From contig NZ_JACSPX010000001.1 in assembly GCF_014836945.1 (NCBI RefSeq), positions 576,952 to 640,951 on the forward strand: 64,000 nt of DNA, in the 5' to 3' direction. Within the stretch, counting starts at the first letter, position 1, and each line of letters begins with the position of its first letter. Under the pieces are notes generated by a model. The model had not been told where the DNA came from. It saw only the letters and a program-made list of their open reading frames with translations, and made no database searches. A program made the position numbers and the translations under genes. Source of the stretch: Microbacterium commune. GTDB taxonomy: Bacteria > Actinomycetota > Actinomycetes > Actinomycetales > Microbacteriaceae. Below are positions 48,531-56,424 of this stretch, in pieces.

Positions 48531-51500
48531 TCACCAGCGGGTGATCAGACCCCAGATCCAGTCGACGATCTGCTGGATGATGCCGCTCACTCCGCCGGCG
48601 CGGTTGACGTGCACCGTGGCGGTGGCCGCGTCGCCGTCGGCCTGCGTCACGGCCAGGGTGTACTTGCCCGGCTGGGTGCTCTTCGGCACGCGCACCGTGG
48701 TCGAGAACGTTCCGTCGTCTCCGACCTGCACGGTGCCGACCTGCACGGCCTGCCCCTTCTTGGGACGCAGCTCGACGGTCACCGTCTCGCCGGGGGTGAA
48801 GCGCTCGCCGGTCAGCGCGAGGGTGCCGCCGGCGCTGACCTTCGACGAACCCGTCGTGATGGTGCCCTCGAACGGTCCGGGCTCGGGCTCGTCGGCGGCC
48901 ACCGTGAACGGCAGCGTGACCGCCGCGCCCACGTCCGGCGTCGCGACCAGCGGCGCACCGGCTGATCCCTCAGGCACGGTGAACGAGATGCTCGCCCGGC
49001 CGACCTCGTCGGTCGTGTTCACGATGGTCGGGTCGACCGCGGCCGAACCCACCGGGACGCCGCCCAGCGACAGCTCCACCGTCGTCGGCACCCGATCGCC
49101 CGCGCTGAACGCGAGCGACGACAGCGCCACGGTCACCACGTCGCCCGTGGCGTAGCCGTCCGCACCCGGGGCCGGCGTGATCGACGCGCCCACGGCGCGC
49201 TGGTCGAGGTCAGGGCTCGCCGTCTTGTTCGCGTCGAACCAGTCGACCATCGACTGCAGGTCGATCTTGCCGGTGTCCTTGGCACTGGTGCCCTTCGCCA
49301 GGGTGGAGAAGTTGTCTCCACCGGCGGCGAGGAACGAGTTCGCCGCGACCGTGTACGAGGCGGCCGGGTCGAGAGCGGCTCCGTTCAGGGTGATCGAGGT
49401 GATCCGCTCACCCTGCGCCGCGGTGGGATCGTACGTGTACGACAGCCCCTCCGAGACGCCGAGCTTCAGGAACGGACGGCTGGCGCCCGCCGGCTGCCAC
49501 TGCTCTTCGAGCACGGCCTTCAGCTGTGCACCGGTGAGCTGGGTCGTGACCAGCGTGTTGGCGAACGGCTGCACCGTCGCCGCCTCACGATAGGTGACGT
49601 TGCCGTCGGGGTCGTTCGCGTTCGACGAGGCGTAGGTGAGGTTGGCGCGGATGCCGCCCGGGTTCATCAGCGCGACGTCAGCGCCCGTGGCCCACTTCTG
49701 CACGTCGGCGACGAAGTTGCCGATCGTCGACTCGCCACCGCGGTTCTCGGTGCCGTCGGCCTGGCGAGCGCGGTTGAGATCGGCCGTGATGTCGCCCACC
49801 TTGACGGCGCCGAGCACGTCGGCCTCCTTCTTGGCTTCGTCGACGATGGCCTGCACCTCGGCGACCGGCTGGTAGTTGCCCGCCAGCGGACGGATCTCGT
49901 TGGTGATCGAGATGAGCTCGTTCTTGTTCGGGTCGACCTTCAGGTTCATCACGCCCATGTTCTCGCCGTACTGCCCCGCTGACACGACCGGACGGCCGTC
50001 GATGACGTGGTTGTAGGCCAGGTGGGTGTGCGCCGAGACGATCGCGCTGACGTCGTCGCCGACGCCGTAGACGATCTCGCCCAGTGCCGACTCGGGGGTG
50101 ATGCTGTCGGCCGACACGGTGGTCGCCCCCTCGTGCACGAGCAGGATGACCACATCGGCTTCGCCGTTGGCGTCGTCGCCGTCTCGCAGGTTCGCGGCTG
50201 CGGTGTTGACCGAGTCGACGATGTCGCGCACCTCGAGGTCGGCGATCCCGGCCGGCGAGACGAGCGAGTCGAGCTCTTCGGTCACGGCGCCGACGAAGCC
50301 GACCCGCACGCCGTCGACCTCCTTCACCCATGACGGGGCGAGGGCGGTCTCGTCCGAGCCCTTCAGGAACACGTTCGACGAGATGTACTCCCAGTCGGCG
50401 CGCTCCTGCACGCGATCGCGAAGGTCTGCCCACCCCTGGTCGAATTCGTGGTTGCCCGCGGCGCTCACGTCGAGGCCGGCGGCGTTGAGCGCGTCGATCG
50501 TCGGGTTGTCGTCCTGGATGAACGAGGTGAACGTCGATGCGCCGATCAGGTCGCCGGCGGCGGCGAAGATCGTGTTCGGGTTGGCCTCGCGCACCGCCTT
50601 GACCGCTCCCGCCAGCACTGCCGCGCCGGCTGCCTTGCCGTCGGCCTCGATGCGGCCGTGGAAGTCGTTGATCGTGGCGATGTCGATGCTGACCGGCGGC
50701 TCGGTGGCCGAGACGCCGACGAGGATCGGGTCGTGGTCACTCGAGCGGTACGGTGTGCCCGTCTCGGTGGCGCCGTACGCGTAGCCGCGGTCGCTCCACT
50801 CCGGCGAGTTGATCGTCCACGCGTCGGCGCCGGTGATGGACCTCGCCAGTGACGGCGAGGCGATCACGTGGTCGAGCGAGCCCAGCTCGCCGTCGAACGT
50901 GTAGGTGTAGCTGCCGGGCGAATGCACGGGGACGGTGTCGACCCAGCCCTTCGATGTGAACACGTCGATCGGGTCTTCGTGGCCGTAGGCGTTGAAGTCG
51001 CCGATCAGCAGCATGTCGTCGCCGTTGGTCTTCTCCAGCTGCTCGGTGAACGCGAGCAGCGACTGCGCCTGCTTCACGCGGTCGGCGTTGAAGAAGCCCT
51101 GTCCGTCGGCCGGCTGCGTGCCGGAGCCGGACTTCGACTTGAAGTGATTCGCGATCACGGTGATCGTGCGACCGTCCGCGTCGAACGCCTGGGCGATCGG
51201 CTCGCGCGCGTTGCCCCACACTGTCTCGTCGTCGATGGTCTGCGCGTCGCCGACCGGCTTCACCTCGTTCGCCTTGTAGATGATGGCGTTGGTGATGAAG
51301 TCAGTGGTGGCCGCGTTCTGCAGCGACTGCGGGGTGGGAACGTACGCCCACACTCCGCTGCCGGCCTCCGCATTCAGCCCGTCGACCAGGTCGGCGAGCG
51401 CGGTGTCGGCGGGCTCGCCCAGCTTCACCGAGTTCTCGATCTCCATGAGCGAGACGACATCGGCATCCAGCGTGTTGATCGCGGAGACGATCTTCGACTT

Positions 51501-53135
51501 CTGGATCGCGAACTCGGCCGCGGTCTTCGCGCCGCGGGCGTCGGCGTTCTCGCTGGTCAGCGTGGTGAAGTAGTTGTACACGTTGAACGACGCGATCTGC
51601 ACGTCGCCGCCGACGGAGGGGACCTCGGGGCGCGGGTTCTTCATGGTGAAGCCGAACTTCTCGTCCGCCGGCGAGGCGCTGTCGAGCGGGGTGACGGGCT
51701 GCAGCCGCCAGTCGTCGAACCCGTACTGCAGCACGAGGCCCTTGCCGCCGAAGTCGACCGCGTCGCCGTTTCGCACGACGGCGTCCTTGGTGAAGTAGGG
51801 CTGGTCGTTCAGGTGATCCTTGTTGCTCACCTGGATGCTGTAGCCGTCGTCGAGCAGGATCCGGTCGGCGCGGTTCGCCGCGGCGATGGCATCCGCCTCG
51901 GCCCCCGGGCGCTTCAGCTCGGTGCCCTTCACGTTGAGCTCGCCGGGATTCAGCCACAGCGTGCCGAAGTTGAACAGCTGGTGGCTGGAGGCGACGAGGT
52001 AGTCGCCGGTGGGCAGCACGAGCATGTTCTCGTACGCCTCGCGCGCCGTGCCGACGACCGTGGTCGGCAGGGGTGCGGGGGCGGGCACGCCGGCGCCCGC
52101 CGTGACGACGGAGACGCCGGATGCCGATGACGGGGCGATCTGCGTCTGGCCGAAGTACTCGTCGACCACGCCGGTCACCGAGACCAGGTCGCCGATCGCA
52201 CCGGGAACGGTCGTGCCGCCGAGGAAGACGAAGATGCCGTCCGAGGCATCCGGGGTCTTGTCCTCTGCGCCGCCTGACCCTGCGGTCTGGATGACGATGC
52301 CCTTGTAGCCGCCCGTGCGGTAGTCGGCGGTGATGACGCCCTCGACGGTGACGGTCTTGCCCTTGTACGGCGAGACGTCGGTGGTGCCCTGCACCTCGGC
52401 GATACTCACCTTCTGCGCGGGTTCGGGCTCGGGTTCGGGCTCGGTGGTGCTGCCGGAGCTCGTGGGTGTGATCGTCGCGGAGAGCGCGAAGTCGGCCTTG
52501 TTGTCGTCGGTGTCCTTGCCGTCGGTGCGGTTCAGCGACCTCACGTCGGAGGTGCCGGTCGGCGCTCCGGCGACCGTGCCCTCGAAGGTGTTCGAGCTGC
52601 CGTATCCGAGCAGATCGACGACGCCGTCCGCGCCGGCGGCATCCCCGACGGGCAGCGTCACGGCCGAAGCGCCCTGCACGAGGGCGATCGTCCCCGCGGT
52701 GCCGCTCGGGGTCAGCGTGCTGGTCTGATCGGGCGTGGGCAGAGCGGCACCCGCGGTGCCGTTGCTGTTCGCCTGAACGAGGAAGTAGCCACCGGCCTTG
52801 ATGGTTCCGGTGAGCGCGACGACCCCGTTCGAGGCGCCCGAGCCTCCCGCGGAGCGGTACTGCAGCGACATCCCGTCGAGCACGACGTCCTTGCCGGTCG
52901 GGTTGTACAGCTCGATGAACTTGTTCTTGAACGCGGCACCGGCGCTGCCGCCGGACAGGTAGGCCTCATTGATGACGACGCCGGTGCCGGCGACATCCGC
53001 GAAGGCGGGCGCGGCGATGAGCGATCCCATGCTCATCGTGAACGCCGTGGTGAGCGCGAGCGCGGCGATGCGCCCCCGCTTCCTCTGGTGGGCGATCGGA
53101 ACGGCCGCGTTCCGATCGGCAGGGGTGTGCATCAT
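48531..53135 (-). CDS. Secreted multidomain nuclease / 5'-nucleotidase (ExeM-NucH-like with UshA domain)
   Basis: A 1534-residue exported protein. A signal peptide (about 1-46, ending PAFA) leads into a lamin-tail-like domain (VVINEAYLSGGSAGAAFKNKFIELYNP, to about 200), a PEPEPEPEP linker (about 245), an OB-fold region, and an endonuclease/exonuclease/phosphatase domain from about 505 to 805 (ASFNVYNYF, SLMEIENSV, NHFKSKSG, IGDFNAYG, SSDHDPI). Then comes a metallophosphatase (NDFHGRIE near 822, GNHEFDQGW, SAHTHLAYNH) and a 5'-nucleotidase C-terminal domain (MNPGGIRANL near 1155). Two Ig-like segments and an amphipathic end without LPXTG finish it. It could digest external DNA to nucleotides and free the phosphate. 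ATG 53135 has GAGGAG nine bases upstream. Confidence 0.9.
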   Translation of the reverse strand: MMHTPADRNAAVPIAHQRKRGRIAALALTTAFTMSMGSLIAAPAFADVAGTGVVINEAYLSGGSAGAAFKNKFIELYNPTGKDVVLDGMSLQYRSAGGSGASNGVVALTGTIKAGGYFLVQANSNGTAGAALPTPDQTSTLTPSGTAGTIALVQGASAVTLPVGDAAGADGVVDLLGYGSSNTFEGTVAGAPTGTSDVRSLNRTDGKDTDDNKADFALSATITPTSSGSTTEPEPEPEPAQKVSIAEVQGTTDVSPYKGKTVTVEGVITADYRTGGYKGIVIQTAGSGGAEDKTPDASDGIFVFLGGTTVPGAIGDLVSVTGVVDEYFGQTQIAPSSASGVSVVTAGAGVPAPAPLPTTVVGTAREAYENMLVLPTGDYLVASSHQLFNFGTLWLNPGELNVKGTELKRPGAEADAIAAANRADRILLDDGYSIQVSNKDHLNDQPYFTKDAVVRNGDAVDFGGKGLVLQYGFDDWRLQPVTPLDSASPADEKFGFTMKNPRPEVPSVGGDVQIASFNVYNYFTTLTSENADARGAKTAAEFAIQKSKIVSAINTLDADVVSLMEIENSVKLGEPADTALADLVDGLNAEAGSGVWAYVPTPQSLQNAATTDFITNAIIYKANEVKPVGDAQTIDDETVWGNAREPIAQAFDADGRTITVIANHFKSKSGSGTQPADGQGFFNADRVKQAQSLLAFTEQLEKTNGDDMLLIGDFNAYGHEDPIDVFTSKGWVDTVPVHSPGSYTYTFDGELGSLDHVIASPSLARSITGADAWTINSPEWSDRGYAYGATETGTPYRSSDHDPILVGVSATEPPVSIDIATINDFHGRIEADGKAAGAAVLAGAVKAVREANPNTIFAAAGDLIGASTFTSFIQDDNPTIDALNAAGLDVSAAGNHEFDQGWADLRDRVQERADWEYISSNVFLKGSDETALAPSWVKEVDGVRVGFVGAVTEELDSLVSPAGIADLEVRDIVDSVNTAAANLRDGDDANGEADVVILLVHEGATTVSADSITPESALGEIVYGVGDDVSAIVSAHTHLAYNHVIDGRPVVSAGQYGENMGVMNLKVDPNKNELISITNEIRPLAGNYQPVAEVQAIVDEAKKEADVLGAVKVGDITADLNRARQADGTENRGGESTIGNFVADVQKWATGADVALMNPGGIRANLTYASSNANDPDGNVTYREAATVQPFANTLVTTQLTGAQLKAVLEEQWQPAGASRPFLKLGVSEGLSYTYDPTAAQGERITSITLNGAALDPAASYTVAANSFLAAGGDNFSTLAKGTSAKDTGKIDLQSMVDWFDANKTASPDLDQRAVGASITPAPGADGYATGDVVTVALSSLAFSAGDRVPTTVELSLGGVPVGSAAVDPTIVNTTDEVGRASISFTVPEGSAGAPLVATPDVGAAVTLPFTVAADEPEPGPFEGTITTGSSKVSAGGTLALTGERFTPGETVTVELRPKKGQAVQVGTVQVGDDGTFSTTVRVPKSTQPGKYTLAVTQADGDAATATVHVNRAGGVSGIIQQIVDWIWGLITRW

Positions 53136-53193
53136 GAATGCCGTCTCCTCATTCTGGTTGGCCGGAGATCTCGTGGATCCGCCGTCAGACGCT

Positions 53194-53207
53194 CGAGCAC
53201 GTGCTCG
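53194..53207. promoter_or_regulatory. Perfect 14-base palindrome upstream of the nuclease gene
   Basis: CGAGCACGTGCTCG is fully self-complementary and lies 58 bases before the nuclease start. It has no loop, so it is more like a dimeric protein-binding site than an RNA hairpin. The rest of 53136-53293 is the upstream region of the nuclease gene with no clear motif. Confidence 0.4.
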
Positions 53208-53293
53208 CGCATGAAAGCGACCATAGGCCGGGCCTCCGACATCCGGCAAGAGGGTTCGCCCACCCGTCACCGGATGGTCACCCCGCCGTCGCG

Positions 53294-54094
53294 TCAGGCG
53301 TGCGCGTCTTCGAACTCCTCGACCTCGCGCTCCCAGGCATCCTTCGCCAGGCGGTACCAGAGGTAGAACGCGAAGCCGGCGAAGATCGCCCACTCGGCCG
53401 CGTAGAAGATGTTCAGCCAGTTGACGGGCGACTTCTCCTCGGGCGCCGGTGAGTCGATGTCGACGAGTCCGGCGGGGGCGGTGAGGGATGCCAGATACGG
53501 GCGGTACACGTCGAGCTGCTCGACGTCGTGCCACTGGCTGAGCAGCGCCGCGGGCGACATCCTCGTCAGCGCGAAGACGTCGTCGGCCGGCGGCAGCTCG
53601 ACGCCCTCATCGTCGATCAGCCGACCGGTGAGCTCGACCTCGGTGGCACCCTGACCGGCGAGCGCGTCGGCGGCGGCATCGGCCTGCTCTCGAGTCGGAG
53701 CCCAGCCCAGCGCGACGGCGATCGACGTGCGATCGGCGACCCGCAGCTGCCCGGTGACCCAGTACCCCTCGACGCCGGCGTTGAACCGGGACGAGATCAC
53801 GATGAAGTCCTCGGCGACCCACTCGCCGCTCGTGGTGACCTTCTGACCGCCGAGCGGTTCGGGCAGGTACTGCCCCGGTTCGACCACGTCGGTCAGCGGG
53901 CGCACCTGCTCGGTCGCGCCGGGAGGCGGCGGGTCGGTGTCGATCGCGCGCGCGAGCTGCCACTGTCCGAGCCAGGCGAAGACGCCGGCGACCACGAGGC
54001 AGAGCAGAAGCACGCCGATCCAGCGCCCGCGCAGCATCACCTCGCGCAGCGTCGGGGGGAACTCCTGCGCCGGGGCGGGCAGCGGCTCGGTCAT
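53294..54094 (-). CDS. SURF1-family cytochrome oxidase assembly protein
   Basis: A 266-residue membrane protein with one helix near the N-terminus (about 25-45, WIGVLLLCLVVAGVFAWLGQWQLARA) and one near the C-terminus (about 232-252), enclosing an extracytoplasmic domain; this is the SURF1 layout. The typical LGxWQLxR and the terminal NWLNIFYAAEWAIFAGFAFYLWYR are present. SURF1 helps insert haem a into cytochrome oxidase. ATG 54094 overlaps the guaB3 stop (ATGA), so it is made from the guaB3 transcript; the functional link is not obvious. Confidence 0.9.
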   Translation of the reverse strand: MTEPLPAPAQEFPPTLREVMLRGRWIGVLLLCLVVAGVFAWLGQWQLARAIDTDPPPPGATEQVRPLTDVVEPGQYLPEPLGGQKVTTSGEWVAEDFIVISSRFNAGVEGYWVTGQLRVADRTSIAVALGWAPTREQADAAADALAGQGATEVELTGRLIDDEGVELPPADDVFALTRMSPAALLSQWHDVEQLDVYRPYLASLTAPAGLVDIDSPAPEEKSPVNWLNIFYAAEWAIFAGFAFYLWYRLAKDAWEREVEEFEDAHA

Positions 54095-55215
54095 CCCAGC
54101 TCGTACGGCGCGAGCACGACCTCGACCCGCTGGAACTCCTTGAGGTCGGAGTACCCGGTGGTCGCCATCGACTTGCGCAGCGCGCCGATGAGGTTGGCGG
54201 TCCCGTCGGCGACGGGTGCCGGGCCGTACAGGATCCGCTCGAGGTCGGCGACCCGGTCGACGGCGACGCGCCGGCCTCGGGGAAGTTCGGGGTGGTGCGC
54301 CTCGGCGCCCCAGTGGAAGCCCTGTCCGGGGGCATCCGTCGCGCGCGACAGCGCGACACCCAGCATCACGGCATCCGCACCCATCGCGAGGGCCTTCACC
54401 ATGTCGCCGGAGGTGCCGACGCCGCCGTCGGCGATGACGTGCACGTAGCGTCCGCCCGACTCGTCGAGGTAGTCGCGGCGAGCCGCGGCGACGTCCGACA
54501 CGGCGGTCGCCATCGGGGCGTGGATGCCCAGGGTCACGCGCGTGGTCGACGCCGCTCCCCCGCCGAAGCCGACCAGCACGCCCGCCGCGCCCGTGCGCAT
54601 GAGGTGCAGGGCGGCGGTGTAAGTGGAGGCGCCGCCGACGATGACGGGCACGTCGAGGTCGTAGATGAACTTCTTGAGGTTCAGCGGCTCGACGGCGCTG
54701 GAGACGTGCTCGGCGGAGACGGTCGTGCCGCGGATGACGAACAGGTCGACGCCGGCGGCGACGACGGTCTCGTACAGCTCCTGGGTGCGCTGCGGGGTGA
54801 GCGAGCCCGCGACGGTGACGCCGGCCTCGCGGATCTCGGCGAGGCGCTGCTTCACGAGCTCCGGCTTGACCGGCTCGGAGTACAGCTGCTGCATCCGCAC
54901 GGTGGCGGTCTCCGCGGGGAGCGCGGCGATCTCGTCGAGCAGCGGCTGCGGGTCGTCGTAGCGGGTCCACAGGCCTTCGAGGTCGAGCACGCCGAGCCCG
55001 CCGAGCCGGCCGAGCGCGATGGCGGTCGCCGGGCTGACGACGGAGTCCATCGGGGCGCCGAGCACCGGGATGTCGAACGAGAACGCGTCGATCGTCCACG
55101 CGGTCGAGACGTCGGCGGGGTTGCGGGTGCGTCGCGATGGGACCACCGCGATGTCGTCGAACGTGTACGCGCGGCGCGCGCGCTTGCCTCGGCCGATCTC
55201 GATGTCCATGCTCAC
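54091..55215 (-). CDS. guaB3: GuaB3-family IMP dehydrogenase-related protein
   Basis: About 374 residues with a TIM barrel related to IMP dehydrogenase and GMP reductase but without the CBS pair. Markers are YTFDDIAVVPSRRTRNPADVSTAW, PMDSVVSP and [28 protein letters not shown]. GuaB3 proteins are found in actinobacteria and cyanobacteria; some have been reported to reduce GMP, so its direction should not be assumed. Two starts are possible: GTG 55215, six bases after a TAGGCT box (leaderless), and ATG 55209, with GGAGGG upstream. I use 55215. Confidence 0.9.
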   Translation of the reverse strand: MSMDIEIGRGKRARRAYTFDDIAVVPSRRTRNPADVSTAWTIDAFSFDIPVLGAPMDSVVSPATAIALGRLGGLGVLDLEGLWTRYDDPQPLLDEIAALPAETATVRMQQLYSEPVKPELVKQRLAEIREAGVTVAGSLTPQRTQELYETVVAAGVDLFVIRGTTVSAEHVSSAVEPLNLKKFIYDLDVPVIVGGASTYTAALHLMRTGAAGVLVGFGGGAASTTRVTLGIHAPMATAVSDVAAARRDYLDESGGRYVHVIADGGVGTSGDMVKALAMGADAVMLGVALSRATDAPGQGFHWGAEAHHPELPRGRRVAVDRVADLERILYGPAPVADGTANLIGALRKSMATTGYSDLKEFQRVEVVLAPYELG

Positions 55216-55221
55216 CCCTCC

Positions 55222-55227
55222 AGCCTA
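55222..55227 (-). promoter_or_regulatory. -10 element of the guaB3 promoter
   Basis: TAGGCT on the minus strand ends six bases before GTG 55215 and twelve before ATG 55209. Confidence 0.6.
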
Positions 55228-55280
55228 CCCGTGGTCGCCGGCGGCCCCTCTGTCGACGGGCTCGCTCGCCGCCCGCCGGC

Positions 55281-55348
55281 GGTAGGCGAATACGCGGAGG
55301 TAGGCCCCCGGGACGGTTCGTCCACCTGCGCTGGCGTGTTCGCCTACC
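55281..55348. repeat. Palindromic GTAGGC repeat, copy 1
   Basis: The left arm has two GGTAGGC units 25 bases long overall (55281-55305: GGTAGGCGAATACG, then GGAGGTAGGC). Its complement CGTGTTCGCCTACC ends the element at 55335-55348, preceded by CCACCTGCGC. The stem is imperfect in the middle. It lies between guaB3 and the DUF559 gene and is nearly the same as copy 2 on the other side of that gene. Confidence 0.75.
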
Positions 55349-55464
55349 TCGGCCGAGTGCACCGGGAGCCCACTCTTCCTGCACACAAGCCGCGTACGCG
55401 CATTCCGCCCACATTCGGCCCTTCCCGGCCCGTCGGATGCCCGAGGCCGCCAGGCTCGTGCGTC

Positions 55465-56310
55465 ATGAGAACTCCTCTGCTGACCTGGATGGAACAGCGG
55501 CACGGCATCGCGCACAGCTCGGACGCGCGCGCCGCCGGATACTCCGACTGGACTGTGCGCACGGCGGTCGAGGCGGGGACCCTCGAGCGGGTACGTCGAT
55601 CGTGGCTGGTCAGCGCCGACTGCTCTCCGCAGCGCCGCGAAGCCGCGCAGGCAGGCGGACGGATCACCTGCATCACCGCAGCGCGCGAGAAAGGTCTCTG
55701 GGTTCCGGCGGCCGAGAACACGCACGTCGCGGTCGCGCCGACGGCATCCCGCAACGCGCGCGAGGGATTGCAGATGCACTGGGCGCAAGGGCCGCTCCCC
55801 GTGGCTCGCTTCAGCACCGAGGAGCCGCTGTTGAACGTGCTCTTCCACGTCGCGAGGTGCCTCGATCCCGCCGAAGCGGCCACGGTGTGGGAATCGGCGC
55901 TGCGCACCGGATCGGTGACCCTCACCCAGCTGCGACGGACGCAGTGGGGATCGCTGCGACCGGCTCAGGTGCTCGAGATGATCGGCGCGCTGTCGGACTC
56001 GGGCGTGGAGACGACCTTCGTGCGGATCGCGCAGACGTGCGGCCTCGAGGTGCGCCAGCAGGTCGTCATCGACGGTCACCGGGTAGACGCGCTGATCGGC
56101 GAGCGACTCGTCGTCCAGCTCGACGGTTTCGAGTTCCACCGCGAGGCGAAGGACAGGCGGCGCGATCTGCGGCAGGACGCCCGGCTCGCTCTGCTGGGCT
56201 ACACGGTGCTCCGCTTCGACTACCAGCAGGTCATGTTCGACGCGCGATACGTGATGGAGACGCTCATGAACGCGATCGCGCAGGGTCTGCATCTGTCACC
56301 CCGGCGCTGA
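55465..56310 (+). CDS. AbiEi-antitoxin-type wHTH protein with DUF559 (Vsr-like) nuclease fold
   Basis: A 281-residue protein. Residues about 5-50 form a winged helix similar to the AbiEi antitoxin N-terminus (QRHGIAHSSDARAAGYSDWTV...LERVRRSWLV). A middle domain follows, and from about 205 to 275 there is a DUF559-like PD-(D/E)XK fold: HRVDALIGERLVVQLDGFEFH, RRDLRQDARLALLGYTVLRFDYQQVM. The usual glutamate in the VxExDG strand is glutamine here (VVQLDG), a substitution that many members appear to share. Such genes occur in many copies in Microbacteriaceae, without known function. ATG 55465 lies eight bases after CAGGCT. It is bracketed by two palindromic repeats. Confidence 0.8.
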   Translation: MRTPLLTWMEQRHGIAHSSDARAAGYSDWTVRTAVEAGTLERVRRSWLVSADCSPQRREAAQAGGRITCITAAREKGLWVPAAENTHVAVAPTASRNAREGLQMHWAQGPLPVARFSTEEPLLNVLFHVARCLDPAEAATVWESALRTGSVTLTQLRRTQWGSLRPAQVLEMIGALSDSGVETTFVRIAQTCGLEVRQQVVIDGHRVDALIGERLVVQLDGFEFHREAKDRRRDLRQDARLALLGYTVLRFDYQQVMFDARYVMETLMNAIAQGLHLSPRR

Positions 56311-56323
56311 TCCGGGCATCCGG

Positions 56324-56391
56324 CGCAGGCGAACGCACGGACGTAGGCCGATCCACCCGACCTCCCGCCTACCTGCGCGTGTTCGCCTACC
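56324..56391. repeat. Palindromic GTAGGC repeat, copy 2
   Basis: Arms 56324-56348 and 56367-56391 (25 bases each, 18-base loop) pair in 18-19 positions. The right arm GCCTACCTGCGCGTGTTCGC continues to CTACC and is the complement of copy 1's left arm with two differences. It starts 13 bases after the DUF559 gene stop and separates it from a convergent gene. Confidence 0.75.
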
Positions 56392-56424
56392 TCCGACGGG
56401 CGGTGGAACCGACCGGCCGGTGCG

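Noticed and set aside
55465..56310. Complete AbiE toxin-antitoxin system
   Set aside because: Only the antitoxin-like winged helix is present, fused to a nuclease-like domain. No AbiEii nucleotidyltransferase toxin follows; the next gene is a convergent decarboxylase.
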